Below are positions 24,011 through 34,255 of a stretch of DNA of 64,000 nucleotides, piece after piece. Source of the DNA: Pohlia nutans (lineage: Eukaryota > Streptophyta > Bryopsida > Bryales > Mniaceae); NCBI GenBank assembly GCA_022496805.1, contig CM040107.1, positions 8,266,501 to 8,330,500 on the forward strand. The letters are read 5' to 3'. The notes beneath the pieces were generated by a model, which had not been told where the DNA came from, did not search any database, and saw nothing but the letters and a program-made list of their open reading frames with translations. A program made the translations under genes and the position numbers. Position 1 is the stretch's first letter, and each line of letters starts with the position of its first letter.

Positions 24011-24639
24011 AGCGATCTCTGGAGTCAGCCATTCTTCAGAAACATCAGCGACAACTCTTCTATGTAATTCACTATCCTAAACGGCTGCTGCAATGCAAAG
24101 CGGACCAAAGACTGGGAGAAGGAGATTGAAGACACAGACTATGAGAATGCTGGACTCGGAAGATATGGCTATCAAACATGAGATCGAGTTGGTTGCGTCT
24201 CAATTTACCATGTGGGATGAAGAAGACGGCTAGTCTTAGATTTTTTGCCATCATAAGGATTTGCATTATGAGATGTATATATTTAACATATCTCCCTGGA
24301 TTTAATTAATGCGGTATTCACAATGACTGCGATTTGCATGTAACAATGGTTTGGCCCAATCGCTATTTACTGCCTGGTAGTCACCAAGTTACACGGAAAA
24401 TATAACCCGTGGTAACATGGGGATGCACGGTTTCTAGGTCTAATAGGAACACGGTGACAGATAACGTCACTCGGTCATAAGTTGTGTGACTTCACGATAA
24501 CGAGAATATGTGACCGCACGGTTATAGGATTTCTTTTCTAAATTTAGACTAAATTTACGTCTAAATTTGGAATTTCTATTTCTATTTCTAGTCTGGATTA
24601 CATAATTCCGTGGTCATAGGGGTCCCTTTTTTTATGCTC
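24011..24639. other. non-coding right part of TIR element
   Basis: No open frame of note. It contains AT-rich sequence and small internal symmetries (CTAAATTTAGACTAAATTTACGTC near 24,540), ending in the right subterminal repeat. Confidence 0.4.
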
Positions 24640-24703
24640 TCGGCTCAAATTTTTGCACTCTGCCCTCCATTTTTTGCTCATTGCTCTCCGCTCTCCGCAC
24701 ACG
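24640..24703 (-). repeat. right subterminal inverted repeat
   Basis: On the minus strand this reads CGTGTGCGGAGAGCGGAGAG and continues through further GAGC and AAAAA(T)TGG words, the inverted counterpart of 15,464-15,541. Confidence 0.55.
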
Positions 24704-24988
24704 TACAAGCTTTCCCGGTGGCGTTGCGATAGGGTTGGGGACTGCCGAATCTGGCGCTCAGTAGGGTTTTTGCCTCGGTGATACCGAGGAAGTCGGTTCG
24801 GAATGTCGTAGCAGCAGCGTTGGTGGTGGCTGTGATGCTGTGGTCATGTCGGTTACCGAGGTCGGTGGTCGAATTAGGACGGTAGGTCGGGTCGAAAACA
24901 ATATCGGTTTGGTATCCAGGTACGACTCGGTATCCCGAGTTGACTGAGGAAAAATTTCCACGGTAATGCGGTTGGTCGAGATGGATTT

Positions 24989-25189
24989 CTAAGTAGCCTC
25001 TTCTTCGTCCTCTGCATCGTCCTCGGTTGCGTCTTGGTTGTCCAGTTGGTGAAGGATGACACTTTTATCAAGGGCGGTTCGGGCGGCTTGATGTAGCTGA
25101 TCGTCATTGAGAAATCGGTACAGTTTTAGTTTGTTGATGTTGACTATAATCGGGTCGGGGTCGAATTTGTCAACAGCGACGAGTAACAC
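24989..25189 (-). pseudogene. Gypsy-1 pol C-terminal tail
   Basis: The frame reads FDPDPIIVNINKLKLYRFL, which matches the C-terminal end of the Gypsy-2 integrase region (FDPDPVVVNVNKLKPYRVL). It is followed by an acidic tail. It marks the end of Gypsy-1 pol, beyond an internal deletion that removed the integrase between here and 25,316. Confidence 0.65.
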
Positions 25190-25219
25190 CGTATTGTTAG
25201 GTATGGGGTATTGAACTCA

Positions 25220-25316
25220 TTGATTACTCAATGTGGTAAGTAATTTACTGGTCACTGCTTTCTTAAGGACTCAAGAAAGCAGTGACCGGTAAATTACTTA
25301 CCACATTGATTATCAA
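25220..25316. repeat. templated-insertion palindrome at integrase deletion
   Basis: Two ~43-bp arms face each other across an 8-bp centre (AAGGACTC). Each arm is a mosaic of two nearby integrase pieces: CTTGATAATCAATGTGG (as at 25,771-25,787) fused to the stretch found at 25,591-25,620. The palindrome sits exactly where integrase sequence is missing. This looks like filler DNA made by template switching during double-strand-break repair. Confidence 0.8.
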
Positions 25317-25782
25317 GTAAGAAGTGCTTCATAAGGGCGTAAATAACCTTGTTGTTGACATGTACGCCTTGGTCGCAAACAAAATGAAGTGGACAACCAA
25401 ACCGGGTGAGGATGTTATCATACAGGAATTTAGCCGTCTCCTTAGCGGTGTTGTCACGGAGTGCAACTGCTTCTACCCATTTGGTGGCGTAGTCCGTGGC
25501 CACTAAGATGTATCGGTTGCCGGTGACTGTCCGTTTGAGGGGTCCTACAAAATCCAGTCCCCATTTCATAAAAGGTTCCATCGGTAGGATGGTAAGTAAT
25601 TTACCGGTCACTGCTTTCTTGAAACCTCCTACACGTTGGCATTCGTCGCAGCTCCGACAGTATTCAAAAACGTCTTTATGTAGAGATGGCCACGAGTAAC
25701 CGGCGTCGAGAATTTTCCGAGTGGTGATCTCGGTGGAAAAATGTCCTCCTGAGTTACCGTGGTGAAGCTCCTTGATAATCAA
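25294..25782 (-). pseudogene. Gypsy-1 integrase (truncated)
   Basis: The N-terminal HHCC zinc site is visible (ELHHGNSGGH ... YCRSCDEC), followed by the core with first Asp in VATDYAT and second in FVCDQGVHV. The catalytic Glu region (GLAESTN in the sister element) is deleted: at about 25,316 the frame runs into the palindromic filler and stops. Integrase inserts the cDNA into chromosomes; this copy cannot work. Two stops (TAA, TAG) separate it from RNase H upstream. Confidence 0.85.
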
Positions 25783-25872
25783 TGTGGTCTGTTTGCCGGA
25801 TATGACCTTCTATAAAGAGAAATTTTTGCTCTGTCGATACAAGGTGCCATCGACTAATTGAAATGGGAGGGC

Positions 25873-26715
25873 TTAGTAGGCTAACCTTTTCTTGCGCTCG
25901 GTACTCGAGTCGGCAGGGAAGGTGCCGGTTTTGAGGTAGTCGTGGGCTGTCGTGAGCTTCTCTCGTTGTATGGTGAATAGCTGGGCGTCGGACATGGTAT
26001 CGGTAATACCGCTGGCCGGTTCGGCTACCGTGTTCCGAGAAAGTGCGTCGGCAATACCGTGTGTCTTGCCTGGTTTGTAAACGACTTTAAAGTCAAATTC
26101 CAGAAACAAGAGTAACCATCTAGCAATACGGCCGGAAACTTGAGTTTTGTTGACCAAATAGATCATTGCCATGTGATCGACGTAAAACACGAACCGATTA
26201 CCGAGGAGGTAGTGTCGAAATTTGTTGATGGCGTAAACCATGGTTAAAGCTTCACGCTCGGTAGTCGTATAATTCGTCTCTGCGCGGCTTAGTAGTCGGG
26301 ATGCGTAGACAATGGGCAGGTTGATTTTCCCGGTAGGGTTCTGCGCCAACATAGCTCCTACTGCAATATCCGAGGCATCCGTATGAATGTGAAATTCGAG
26401 CTTCCAATTGACTGCGATAAGGATAGGAGCGTTAACATAACGCTTTTTTATCTCGGTAAATGCTTGGTTGCATCTAGTAGTCCAAGTAAATGGTTCGTCT
26501 TTTCTTGTAAGTAAAGTCATGGGTTCCATAATCCGGGCGTATCGCGGATGAAACATCTGTTGAATTGGACAAGGCCGTTGAAAACCCAGATGTCCTTGAT
26601 GTTGCGAGGGCGCGGCATTATGACGAGAGCTTCGATTTTCTTTGGATCGGGGAATTTGCCTTCTGCGGCGACGACATACCCAAGAATCATACTGGAGCGA
26701 ATTAAAAAACAGCAT
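25873..26715 (-). pseudogene. Gypsy-1 RT connection and RNase H
   Basis: Frame with EFHIHTDASDIAVGAMLAQN (first RNase H Asp), YASRLLSRAE, TTTEREALTMVYAINKFRHY (catalytic Glu) and FYVDHMAMIYL (third acid), ending GIADALSRN. This is the Ty3/gypsy RNase H that removes RNA from the RNA-DNA hybrid. All visible catalytic acids are kept. A frame change separates it from the RT segment before it. Confidence 0.9.
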
Positions 26716-27320
26716 TTTTCGGGGTTTAGACTTATACCGAACTCACTGCATTTGGTAAAACACTTTTGGAGTTTGTCGAGGATTGTCTCGGTAGTACTAT
26801 ACACGCTGAAGTCGTCGAGGAAGAGCTTCATGAAATCACCGAGATCGTCGAGATATTCCTTGAAAGCTTGGTTGACTGTTCGCTAGTACGTTGGTGGAGC
26901 GTTCTTCAAACCGAACGACATGACTACCCAGACAAAGGCTCCCCAGTCGGTAATGAACGCCGTCTTGTAGCGGTCCTCGGGTGCAATCTTGATCTGGTGA
27001 TAACCGGAGAAGCCATCGAAAAATGAGTACATCTCGTTACCTGCTACCGAGTCGAGTACCTCATCGATAAACGGTAGGGGATACGGATCCTTCTTTGTTG
27101 CCTTCTTGAGACGCCTGAAATCAACGCAAATTCAAAGTTCACTGTTCTTCTTTGGTACCACGACGATTGGTGCTAACCAGGAAGCATGGTCCACAGGTTC
27201 AATAAAGCCTGCCTGCAAAAGTTTATCAAGATCGGTTTTTACCGCTGCCGCATAATTAGGGTTCATTCGGTAGCATACGTGATGGGTTGGGGGAATGCTT
27301 GTGTCGAGTTCAATCTTGTG
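26517..27320 (-). pseudogene. Gypsy-1 reverse transcriptase
   Basis: The palm and fingers are recognisable: VVVPKKN, then ICVDFRRLKKAT-type sequence after an in-frame TGA near 27,130, then the conserved FSG-YHQI region, APPTY followed by TAG (26,885-26,883) and RTVNQAF, and MKLFLDDFSVYS with an intact FLDD active site. In Gypsy-2 the codon aligned with this TAG is CAG. The 5' part of the frame continues on the far side of the Gypsy-2 insertion (37,408 onward). Confidence 0.85.
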
Positions 27321-27325
27321 TTGAG
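27321..27325. repeat. target-site duplication, left
   Basis: TTGAG directly before the Gypsy-2 5' LTR; repeated at 37,403-37,407. A five-base duplication is standard for Ty3/gypsy integration. Confidence 0.92.
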
Positions 27326-27798
27326 TGTTAACCGAATATTCGTTTATATTCCCTTAGACTAAGAGTAGGCTAGTCAATACCCGGTAGTACAAGCTGGTAC
27401 AGACTGTTCGACCAGTCTGACACATTGTCAGACCAGTCTCCTATATGTACTTTCCCTCTCGTTGAGAGAGGGGTTGCTATACATTTTGTACATCTTCTTA
27501 GCACCCTTAGTTGTACTTCGTTCTTATCTTAACTCTTCTTGTACGCACTAGTATGTTTGACTACTGCTGCTGTTAGACTACAGCTCATTCTTACTCTTGT
27601 ATCGTTCTTTGTGTTTGTATCTTGATTAGTTGCAGTAGTCTGTCGGTATGCAGCATTCGACTCTCTAGTATACTGGTGCTTTTTCCTAGTCGATAGTATG
27701 TTCTTCTTCGTAGAAACCTCTTACTACTCCTCTCAGTCTCTAAGTGACTAGTCCAGCATCGTTCGTTTAAGGTCGGTTCCTAGAAAACCCCCTTGACA
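27326..27798 (+). mobile_element. Gypsy-2 5' LTR
   Basis: 473 bp, starting TGTTAACCGAATATTCG and ending CCCCCTTGACA. A short hairpin (CCTCTCGTTGAGAGAGG) lies near 27,455. It lacks two short blocks present in the 3' LTR (near 36,918-36,945 and 37,338-37,368). Confidence 0.9.
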
Positions 27799-27809
27799 TT
27801 TGGCGACCA
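27799..27809 (+). other. Gypsy-2 primer binding site
   Basis: TTTGGCGACCA immediately follows the LTR. The identical 11-mer follows the Gypsy-1 LTR. It would pair with a tRNA ending in TGGTCGCCA; which tRNA I cannot say. Confidence 0.7.
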
Positions 27810-27850
27810 TGCAAAATTCAGCTCAGACACCACTCTTTCTGTTGGGCTAG

Positions 27851-27889
27851 TCAAATCCAGATCTAGATCTAGATCTAGATCCAGATCCT
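27851..27889. repeat. AGATCT hexamer array
   Basis: Five to six tandem, partly varied AGATCT/AGATCC units in the Gypsy-2 leader between primer site and gag; related words continue to about 27,912. Confidence 0.8.
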
Positions 27890-28336
27890 AATCGATTCAG
27901 ATCTTGATCTAGCTCCTAGTCAATCCTGCCAACTATCGATAGGCGCTATACGTCCCTGGGAAACAGCAATCATCTGCTTCCTACACGAAAATCATAAGTC
28001 TTGAGAAAAAACCTGAGCCCAAATAGCCATCAAGAGCCTCAAAGATCATTGTGTGTGACAGCCGACCAAGGTAGTCAACAGTCGATAATGCTACTGACCC
28101 AGATTCTGTAAGAACAGTTTGTGAACAAAACTTAGGGAGCCAAAGAGCAACCTACTAGGCCAGCACAAAAGACTAGCCCAACAGATCTCAGAGCCCGATC
28201 TACCTAGCATAGCCAGATCTAGATCAGACTGCTGCCGCATCACTAGTATTGAACGACCGCGTACGCAAGCTACCGGTTCTCCTTTACTACTCGAAGTAAC
28301 TGCTGACCAGCTCTCTAACCCTCGTTTTCACAGAGA

Positions 28337-29864
28337 ATGGCGAAACTTACAGTCAGAGACCGTCCCACCGACAGTAGTACACGATACTACCAGGGGAACA
28401 GATCCCCGACCAACATACGAGATTCGGCGGCAAGTCGTAGCATCGACCTCTACCGACCCGTCTTTACAACACTACATGGAGTTCACACAGCAAAGGATGA
28501 ATACCCCAGAAGGTACCATTTTTCACGAAACTTCTGTACCGATGGGACGAGGCATCCCAACTATACCTACCCGACCCTTGGCGATACTACCGACCATGTA
28601 TACCACGACTCATCAGTTTACCTGCCCGACTGTGGCGTTCCAGACGATGTTTAACCCGTCTTCTCCACGAAGGGTCCTCGACGACCTACTCGACTTACCA
28701 GAACGACCTTCTAGTGTATATCAACGACTAGTAAGGTACGCTACCGAACCTCCCATCATTTCGCATCAACGACAATTAGAGATAGATAAACTAGGTCGTA
28801 ATAGGGACAAATTAGACTCCCAACTGGCCGGTCTCTTATCCAGTGAGAACCCAACATCTGAGCAACTACACTCGGAATCTCAACCACGTCGACTAGACCA
28901 GTCGCTTACATTTCACCAGGAACCCAGTTCTCCTGGTCAAATGAATAGTCAACCCGGGTCACCTAGTACCGACAACCAATATCCGACTCGCATAGACGGC
29001 TTCGATAATGACCCAGTCCATGGGATCAGACCGATCTATCAATCTAACCAACGAGTCGACTAGGTTGTAACTCGACCCAGTCTCCCGAATATTCGCACTC
29101 ATACTCATGAGCCGAATTTTCCATATCTAGATCAGTCGAGGGTAGTCCAAACCACCAGCCCCAGAGTATTGACCCCTCGGACTAGTCTACGACCTGGTTA
29201 CCAAACTCAGCCAGCAATGGGCATTCCTATGATTCTGCCTATCAACCTAACGAACCCGACCACTACCGAGCGAGCCGAGACTACCAAACGAGCATTCTGC
29301 AACCGATGCAAGAAGTCAGGCCATCTCGAACGCAATTGCTGGCTCAATCTAGAGAGCGAGATTGGAAAAAGGCGTGCAGCGGTTAATACGACAGTCCCGG
29401 TAGCAGCAGCCACACCAGTATCGACTACCTCCGAATCAAGGGGTCGACCGCCCCAGGATAGCACACCACGACGGATATTCCCTTGCTCTCTTTGCAAAAC
29501 CTTGGACCATCCGACACACATGTGTCCCCCGCTGAAGGATCTGAAGGTCGTCAAATTCCTTAATCAGCAGATTGAAACCAAGCCCAACACGTCGTCAGTA
29601 GTCATTGAAGAACTACCGAACACTACAATAGGTGCCCTGACGGTCGCATTACCAGAAGCCAGTCGACTCCTGAACAGTCGACTCCTGATGAGACCAGGAA
29701 TGACAACTGACTGGACTGCCTTAGATTTACTACGTGATCAAATCATGCAGGAAGTTCGTCAACTCCAAGCCGAGCTAGAAACAACGACTTCCACTAAAGA
29801 CCCAAAGTCGACTGAGGACTTGCCTCACTCAACTGGGACGCGGATGCATTACCGCAACAAATGA
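28337..29864 (+). pseudogene. Gypsy-2 gag, capsid core missing
   Basis: The frame begins near ATG 28,337 (then shifts) or 28,476. A Pro/Thr-rich N-terminal part includes RRVLDDLLDLPERPSS. After an in-frame TAG at 29,061 come two CCHC knuckles: CNRCKKSGHLERNC and CSLCKTLDHPTHMC. The retrotransposon gag (capsid) helices seen in Gypsy-1 (SNWFAYHRR ... FKRRYRT) are absent here, so the copy carries an internal deletion. It ends at TGA 29,862-29,864, overlapping the next ATG as ATGA. Confidence 0.75.
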
Positions 29865-30742
29865 TCACCCTTCAAGACAACCCAGACCATCCGACTCAGG
29901 CCACAGTCGACCAAGGCAGCATCGCGTTTGGCACCGTCCAGCAGCAGATCCTCGATCAACTGCAAGACTGCAAATTGCAGGTGTCCATCCGTGACTTACT
30001 ACAGTTATCACCGACCCTCACCAAACTTGTTTGGGATCGACTCACTCATCCCGACCAGGGATCGACTCCAGAGTTACCCTACTCAACTACAGAGGAGGTG
30101 ACGATCGCCGCTGCAGCAGTTATCAACAAACACATGCGAGTCATCACAGTCTCACTCGAAAAAAATATGGTCGACGACGTTCTGATTGATGGCGGATCCA
30201 CCATCAATGTGATCACCGAAGACGAACGCCGACGTTTGGAACTATCCAAGCCCTCAGCCGCACCATTCAATCTCAAGATGGCAAATGGCACCATAGCACG
30301 GCCCAAAGGATTAATCAGGGATGTCAAAATTCATATTCATGGCATCTCCTACATAGTCACTCTTATAGTCATCAACTGCTCGACAGTCAAGTCAGACTAC
30401 CGGTTATTACTCAGTCGACCCTCGCTTCGACATGCCAAAGTCATACACCACTGGGGCAACAACGAAGTGCAGATCATGGGCAATGGCACCGTCAAGACCG
30501 TCAAGATAAATCATCAATTAGGATACGAGGCGGTTACACCACATGCGCTAGTATGTTAGAACTTCGCGGAAGGTATCACCGATGAGGAGGAGGAAATCTT
30601 GATGGCCTCCGACCCGACCCTCCACACAATGGGCACAATCGACTGGAACCTCCTAGCTACCGAGTCAACAGTCGACCAGACTGGGACAGAATTGACTACG
30701 AAAGCCAGTACCACTAGGCACCAAGGTATTCAGCTTACACCA
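29861..30742 (+). pseudogene. Gypsy-2 aspartic protease region
   Basis: Starts at the ATG of an ATGA overlap with gag (-1 frame). It contains VLIDGGSTINVI, the single-aspartate active-site loop in the DGGS form also found in Gypsy-1 (VLLDGGSGVNVV), then LLLSRPSLR. An in-frame TAG at 30,557 replaces a Tyr codon of Gypsy-1 (VCYNY), and a TGA follows near 30,742. The protease processes the gag-pol polyprotein. Confidence 0.8.
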
Positions 30743-30748
30743 TGAACA

Positions 30749-31751
30749 ATGTTCGTAGACGAGACACCAATTCAAGAGAAGCTGCAATTCATGGACATTG
30801 CCCATTGGAATCACAATGAGGAGGATCGACTCGACCATATCAACGTCCGTACCTCTAGCCACCCCAAGATGTTGAAGCTGAATGCGAATTCGAGCCCTAG
30901 TCTCAAAGCCAGCGCCGAATCCCTGTTCAAGGAATTCATCGACATCTTTGCCTTCTCTTATGAAGATCTGCGATGTATACCGGAACACATAGCGACTCAT
31001 CGGATCGAGCTCGACCCGACCATCTTGCCTAGTTACCAGGCAAGATACCACATGAACCCGAACTATGCACAAGCCGTGAAGGACGACTTGGAACGGCTTC
31101 TAAAAGCAGGATTCATCGCGCCAGCTGACCAGGCTACATGGCTGTCCCTAATAGTCGTGGTTCCCAAAAAGAATGGGAAACTACGGATATGCGTAGATTT
31201 CCGTCGACTTAATGCAGCAACTAAGAAAGACCCGTACCTCCTTCCATTCATGGACGAGGTACTCGACGCAGTCATAGGCTATGAAGCCTACTCCTTCATC
31301 GACTGTTTTTCAGGCTACCACCAGGTACTGATCCACCCGACCGACCGCCCCAAAACAGCCTTCATCACCGAGTGGAGGCGCGTATGTATGGGTCGTGATG
31401 CCGTTCGGATTGAAGAACGCCCCGCCTACGTACCAGCGCATCGTCAACCAGATCTTCAAAGAGTACCTGGGCGACTTCATGAAGCTATTCCTAGACCATT
31501 TCAGTGTCTACAGCGACATCGACTCCCACCTACCGAAGCTCAGACTAATCTTCGACCGATGTCGACAGTACGGGGTAAGCCTTAACCTAGAAAAGTGTAT
31601 CTTCTATGTCCCTTCTGGTGTAATTTTGGGCTACATTGTAGGACGGGAAGGCAAGTTTCCGGATCCAAAGAAGATCCAGGCCCTAGTCGACATGCCACCA
31701 CCGAAGGACGTCAAAGCCATTCAGACGTTCAACGGACTAGCCCAGTTCAAC
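30749..31751 (+). pseudogene. Gypsy-2 reverse transcriptase, mutated active site
   Basis: Motifs in order: VVVPKKNGKLRICVDFRRLN, YSFIDCFSGYHQV (first catalytic Asp), a frameshift near 31,380, MPFGLKNAPPTYQRIVNQIF, then FMKLFLDHFSVYSD. The expected FLDD is FLDH: the second metal-binding Asp is His, which should kill polymerisation. A TGA at 31,752 replaces the Arg of FNRCFI, as expected from CpG decay of CGA. Confidence 0.9.
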
Positions 31752-31754
31752 TGA

Positions 31755-32557
31755 TGCTTCATCAAAAATTATGCTGCCATCATGGAACCCATCACCAAGT
31801 TGACCAAGAAATGCGTACCGATCGACTGGACACCGGCGTGCACGACAGCATACCAGACCATCAAGGATCGGTACCAGACTGCACCAATCCTGATCGGAGT
31901 CGACTAGGCACCAATCCTGATCGGAGTCGAGTCGACTTCCACATACACACAGACGCATCCAACATTGCAGTCGGGGCGATTCTAGCACAGAACCGGACCG
32001 GCAACATCGATCAACCAATAGCCTACGCTTCCCGACTACTCAACAAAGCAGAGAAGAACTATACAACAACCGAGAAGGTAGCCCTCGCAATGGTGTTCGC
32101 CATCAACAAATTCCGGCATTACCTCCTCGGTAATAAGTTTGTCTTCTATGTCGACCACCTGGCGCTCCAGTACTTGATTAACAAACCCCAAGTCTCGGGT
32201 CGACTGGCACGCTGGCTACTACTGTTTCTTGAATTCGACTTCACTGAGGTTTATAAACCAGGAAAAATGCATGGAGTAGCCGACGCACTATCAAGAAATG
32301 AAGGGGCCGAGCCAGCAATTGGCATCCCCGACCTAACAGTCGACGCGCAGCTCTTTTACACCGAACCCGACAGGCTACACTCGATAGTCGACTACTTGAC
32401 TTCCGGGACTTTTCCAGCGCATATGACGAAGGAGGCTCGCAAGCGAATAGCTCACAAAGCCATCCCATACCAAGTACTCGACGGCCAACTGTACCGACTC
32501 GGCAAGGACCACCAGCTCCGACAAGTCCTGACCGGTAGTCAGCCTAAAACAATCCTC
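31755..32557 (+). pseudogene. Gypsy-2 RNase H
   Basis: Contains DFHIHTDASNIAVGAILAQN, TTTEKVALAMVFAINKFRHY, FYVDHLALQYL and GVADALSRN, with the acids intact. Before it, a 27-bp tandem duplication (units starting at 31,881 and 31,908) and an in-frame TAG disrupt the connection. The frame ends at TAA TAA (32,558-32,563), inside what is coding in other gypsy elements. Confidence 0.88.
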
Positions 32558-33692
32558 TAATAACTACACAAAGGCAACGCTGGAGGACATTTTTCTCATG
32601 ACATCACTGTCCGAAAAATACTAGACGCAGGCTACTAGTGGCCGACTCTACACCTAGACGCTCTGCGGTACTGCCAATCGTGTCATGAATACCAGATGAC
32701 AGGCGGACTACCCAAGACAGTCTCCTCCAAGCTCGTCACGCAACTACCCGCGGAACCTTTTATGAAATGGGGACTCGACTTCATAGGCCCCGTAAAGAAG
32801 ACCCGACATACAGCCTCTCGATACATTTTGGTTGCTATTGACTATGCCACAAATGGATCGAGGCTAGAGCTCTCCGAGGAAACAGCGCGAGGGAGACCGC
32901 ACAATTCCTGTACGAGGCAATCCTTACCCGGTTTGGATGTCCAGTTCACTTAGTACATGACCAAGGTGCCCATTTTATCAATAGCACGGTGCACACTCTC
33001 GCAGTGCATTTTTTACTCCGACACAGGACTTCAACGACATACTACCCGCAAGGCAACGGACTAGCCGAGTCGACCAACAAGGTCATAGTCCGGATGCTCG
33101 AGAAGCTAGTCAACGAGAATCCAACCGACTGGGACTTACAGCTCTACACGGTCCTCTTCGCTTACAAAACGGCATACAAAGTTTCACGGGCCACACACCA
33201 TTCCAATTGGTGTATGGTCTGACACTGTTGATGTCAACCGAATACATTATCCCGACCCATCGGTCGACATCGACTACCGACTTTGCTCCCAGGCGAGTAC
33301 TAGCAGCCTGAGTCGCCGAACTCGAGAATTTAGAGGAGACCCGACTGGCAGCAGCCACCTACCACAGCGCAAAACAGTGGAACCGAGCACAATGGGCCGA
33401 GACCCTAGGTCAGTCGACTCTATACAATGTAGGTGACTACATCCTCTGGCACCCGAAAGGGACAAATGTCCATGCCGGTAAACTTTGTAGCAAATGGTTC
33501 GGCCCGTATCGCGTCCAGTATTCCCTTTCCAACAACACGGTCCTCCTACTCAGCATTCAACACTTTGACCCCGACCCGGTAGTAGTCAACGTCAACAAAC
33601 TCAAACCCTACCGAGTCCTAGGCGATAAACCTCCTACCGAATTGTCTAGCCCACTCACTAGCAAATCAGATATTAGGTCTACACTAGAATAG
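32558..33692 (+). pseudogene. Gypsy-2 integrase
   Basis: Zinc site (LHKGNAGGHF ... YCQSCHEY), then the core with Asp in VAIDYAT, a one-base shift just after it, the second Asp in VHDQGAHF and the Glu in GNGLAESTNK. The C-terminal domain has YNVGDYILWHPKG and FDPDPVVVNVNKLKPYRVL. Stops (TAG near 32,635, TGA near 33,309) break it. It stops at TAG near 33,690. No chromodomain is recognised. Confidence 0.87.
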
Positions 33693-34255
33693 AACAAAGA
33701 TGAGCCCAGCCGACAGCAGCCGACCCGACCCGACCTAGTAACCGTCGGTCGACTCAACTAGTCGACCCGACTGGTCAACCCGACCGGTCAAACCCTAGAA
33801 GAGCCGCCGTATTTATGGCCGCCGCCCTCACCTATCCCATCAGTTTTGAATGCGAGGCCAATAGGGCAAGTATTAAGCACAATGGCCGCACCTTGCTTTC
33901 TCCTCTTGCGTCCTCGCCATTTTCGTTAGCTCCTCCTCCAGCCGACCGACAGACCGCGCGCCTTCTCTCTCCACTTGCTCCCTCTCCACTCTCCTTCACT
34001 TCTCCTCCTGGCAACCGCCACGCCGCAGCCCTTGCGTTATGCATTCTTAGCAAGCGATTTAGACAATCGAGAGTAGAACGGCGAAGAGTAGTCAAGCGAA
34101 CTCGTAGCCCGACTGTGCGAGAGATAATCGAGAGTAGACAGAGTAGGAAATGGCCGCGCCCATCGCCACTGCAGCCGACTGTGGGCGAGCCGACTTCGGG
34201 GCTACTCCGGCCTTTTTCTTGTCTCTTTGTGCGCAGATTTGCAGCCGACCGATTG
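33693..34255 (+). other. Gypsy-2 spacer between integrase and third ORF
   Basis: GC-rich, with open frames on both strands but no protein-like motif. It probably holds the leader of the third ORF. A TATTTATGG near 33,810 is TATA-like but unproven. Confidence 0.35.

Larger units (their letters stand above)
15464..24703. mobile_element. ~9.24-kb TIR element inside Gypsy-1
   Basis: Gypsy-1 is interrupted between its pol tail (above 24,704) and ORF3 (below 15,463). The two breakpoints are inverted relatives: the left begins CGTGTGAGCAG with repeated GGAGAGCGGAGAGCAGAAAA, and the right ends CTCTCCGCTCTCCGCACACG with similar repeats read on the other strand. Such degenerate subterminal inverted repeats are typical of MULE-like or other TIR transposons. 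The cargo is a decayed, intron-bearing gene region with a SWIM finger and a WDGNHR motif, plus an 86-bp tandem array. No clear target-site duplication was found. The boundaries are by eye, plus or minus about 15 bp. Confidence 0.5.
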
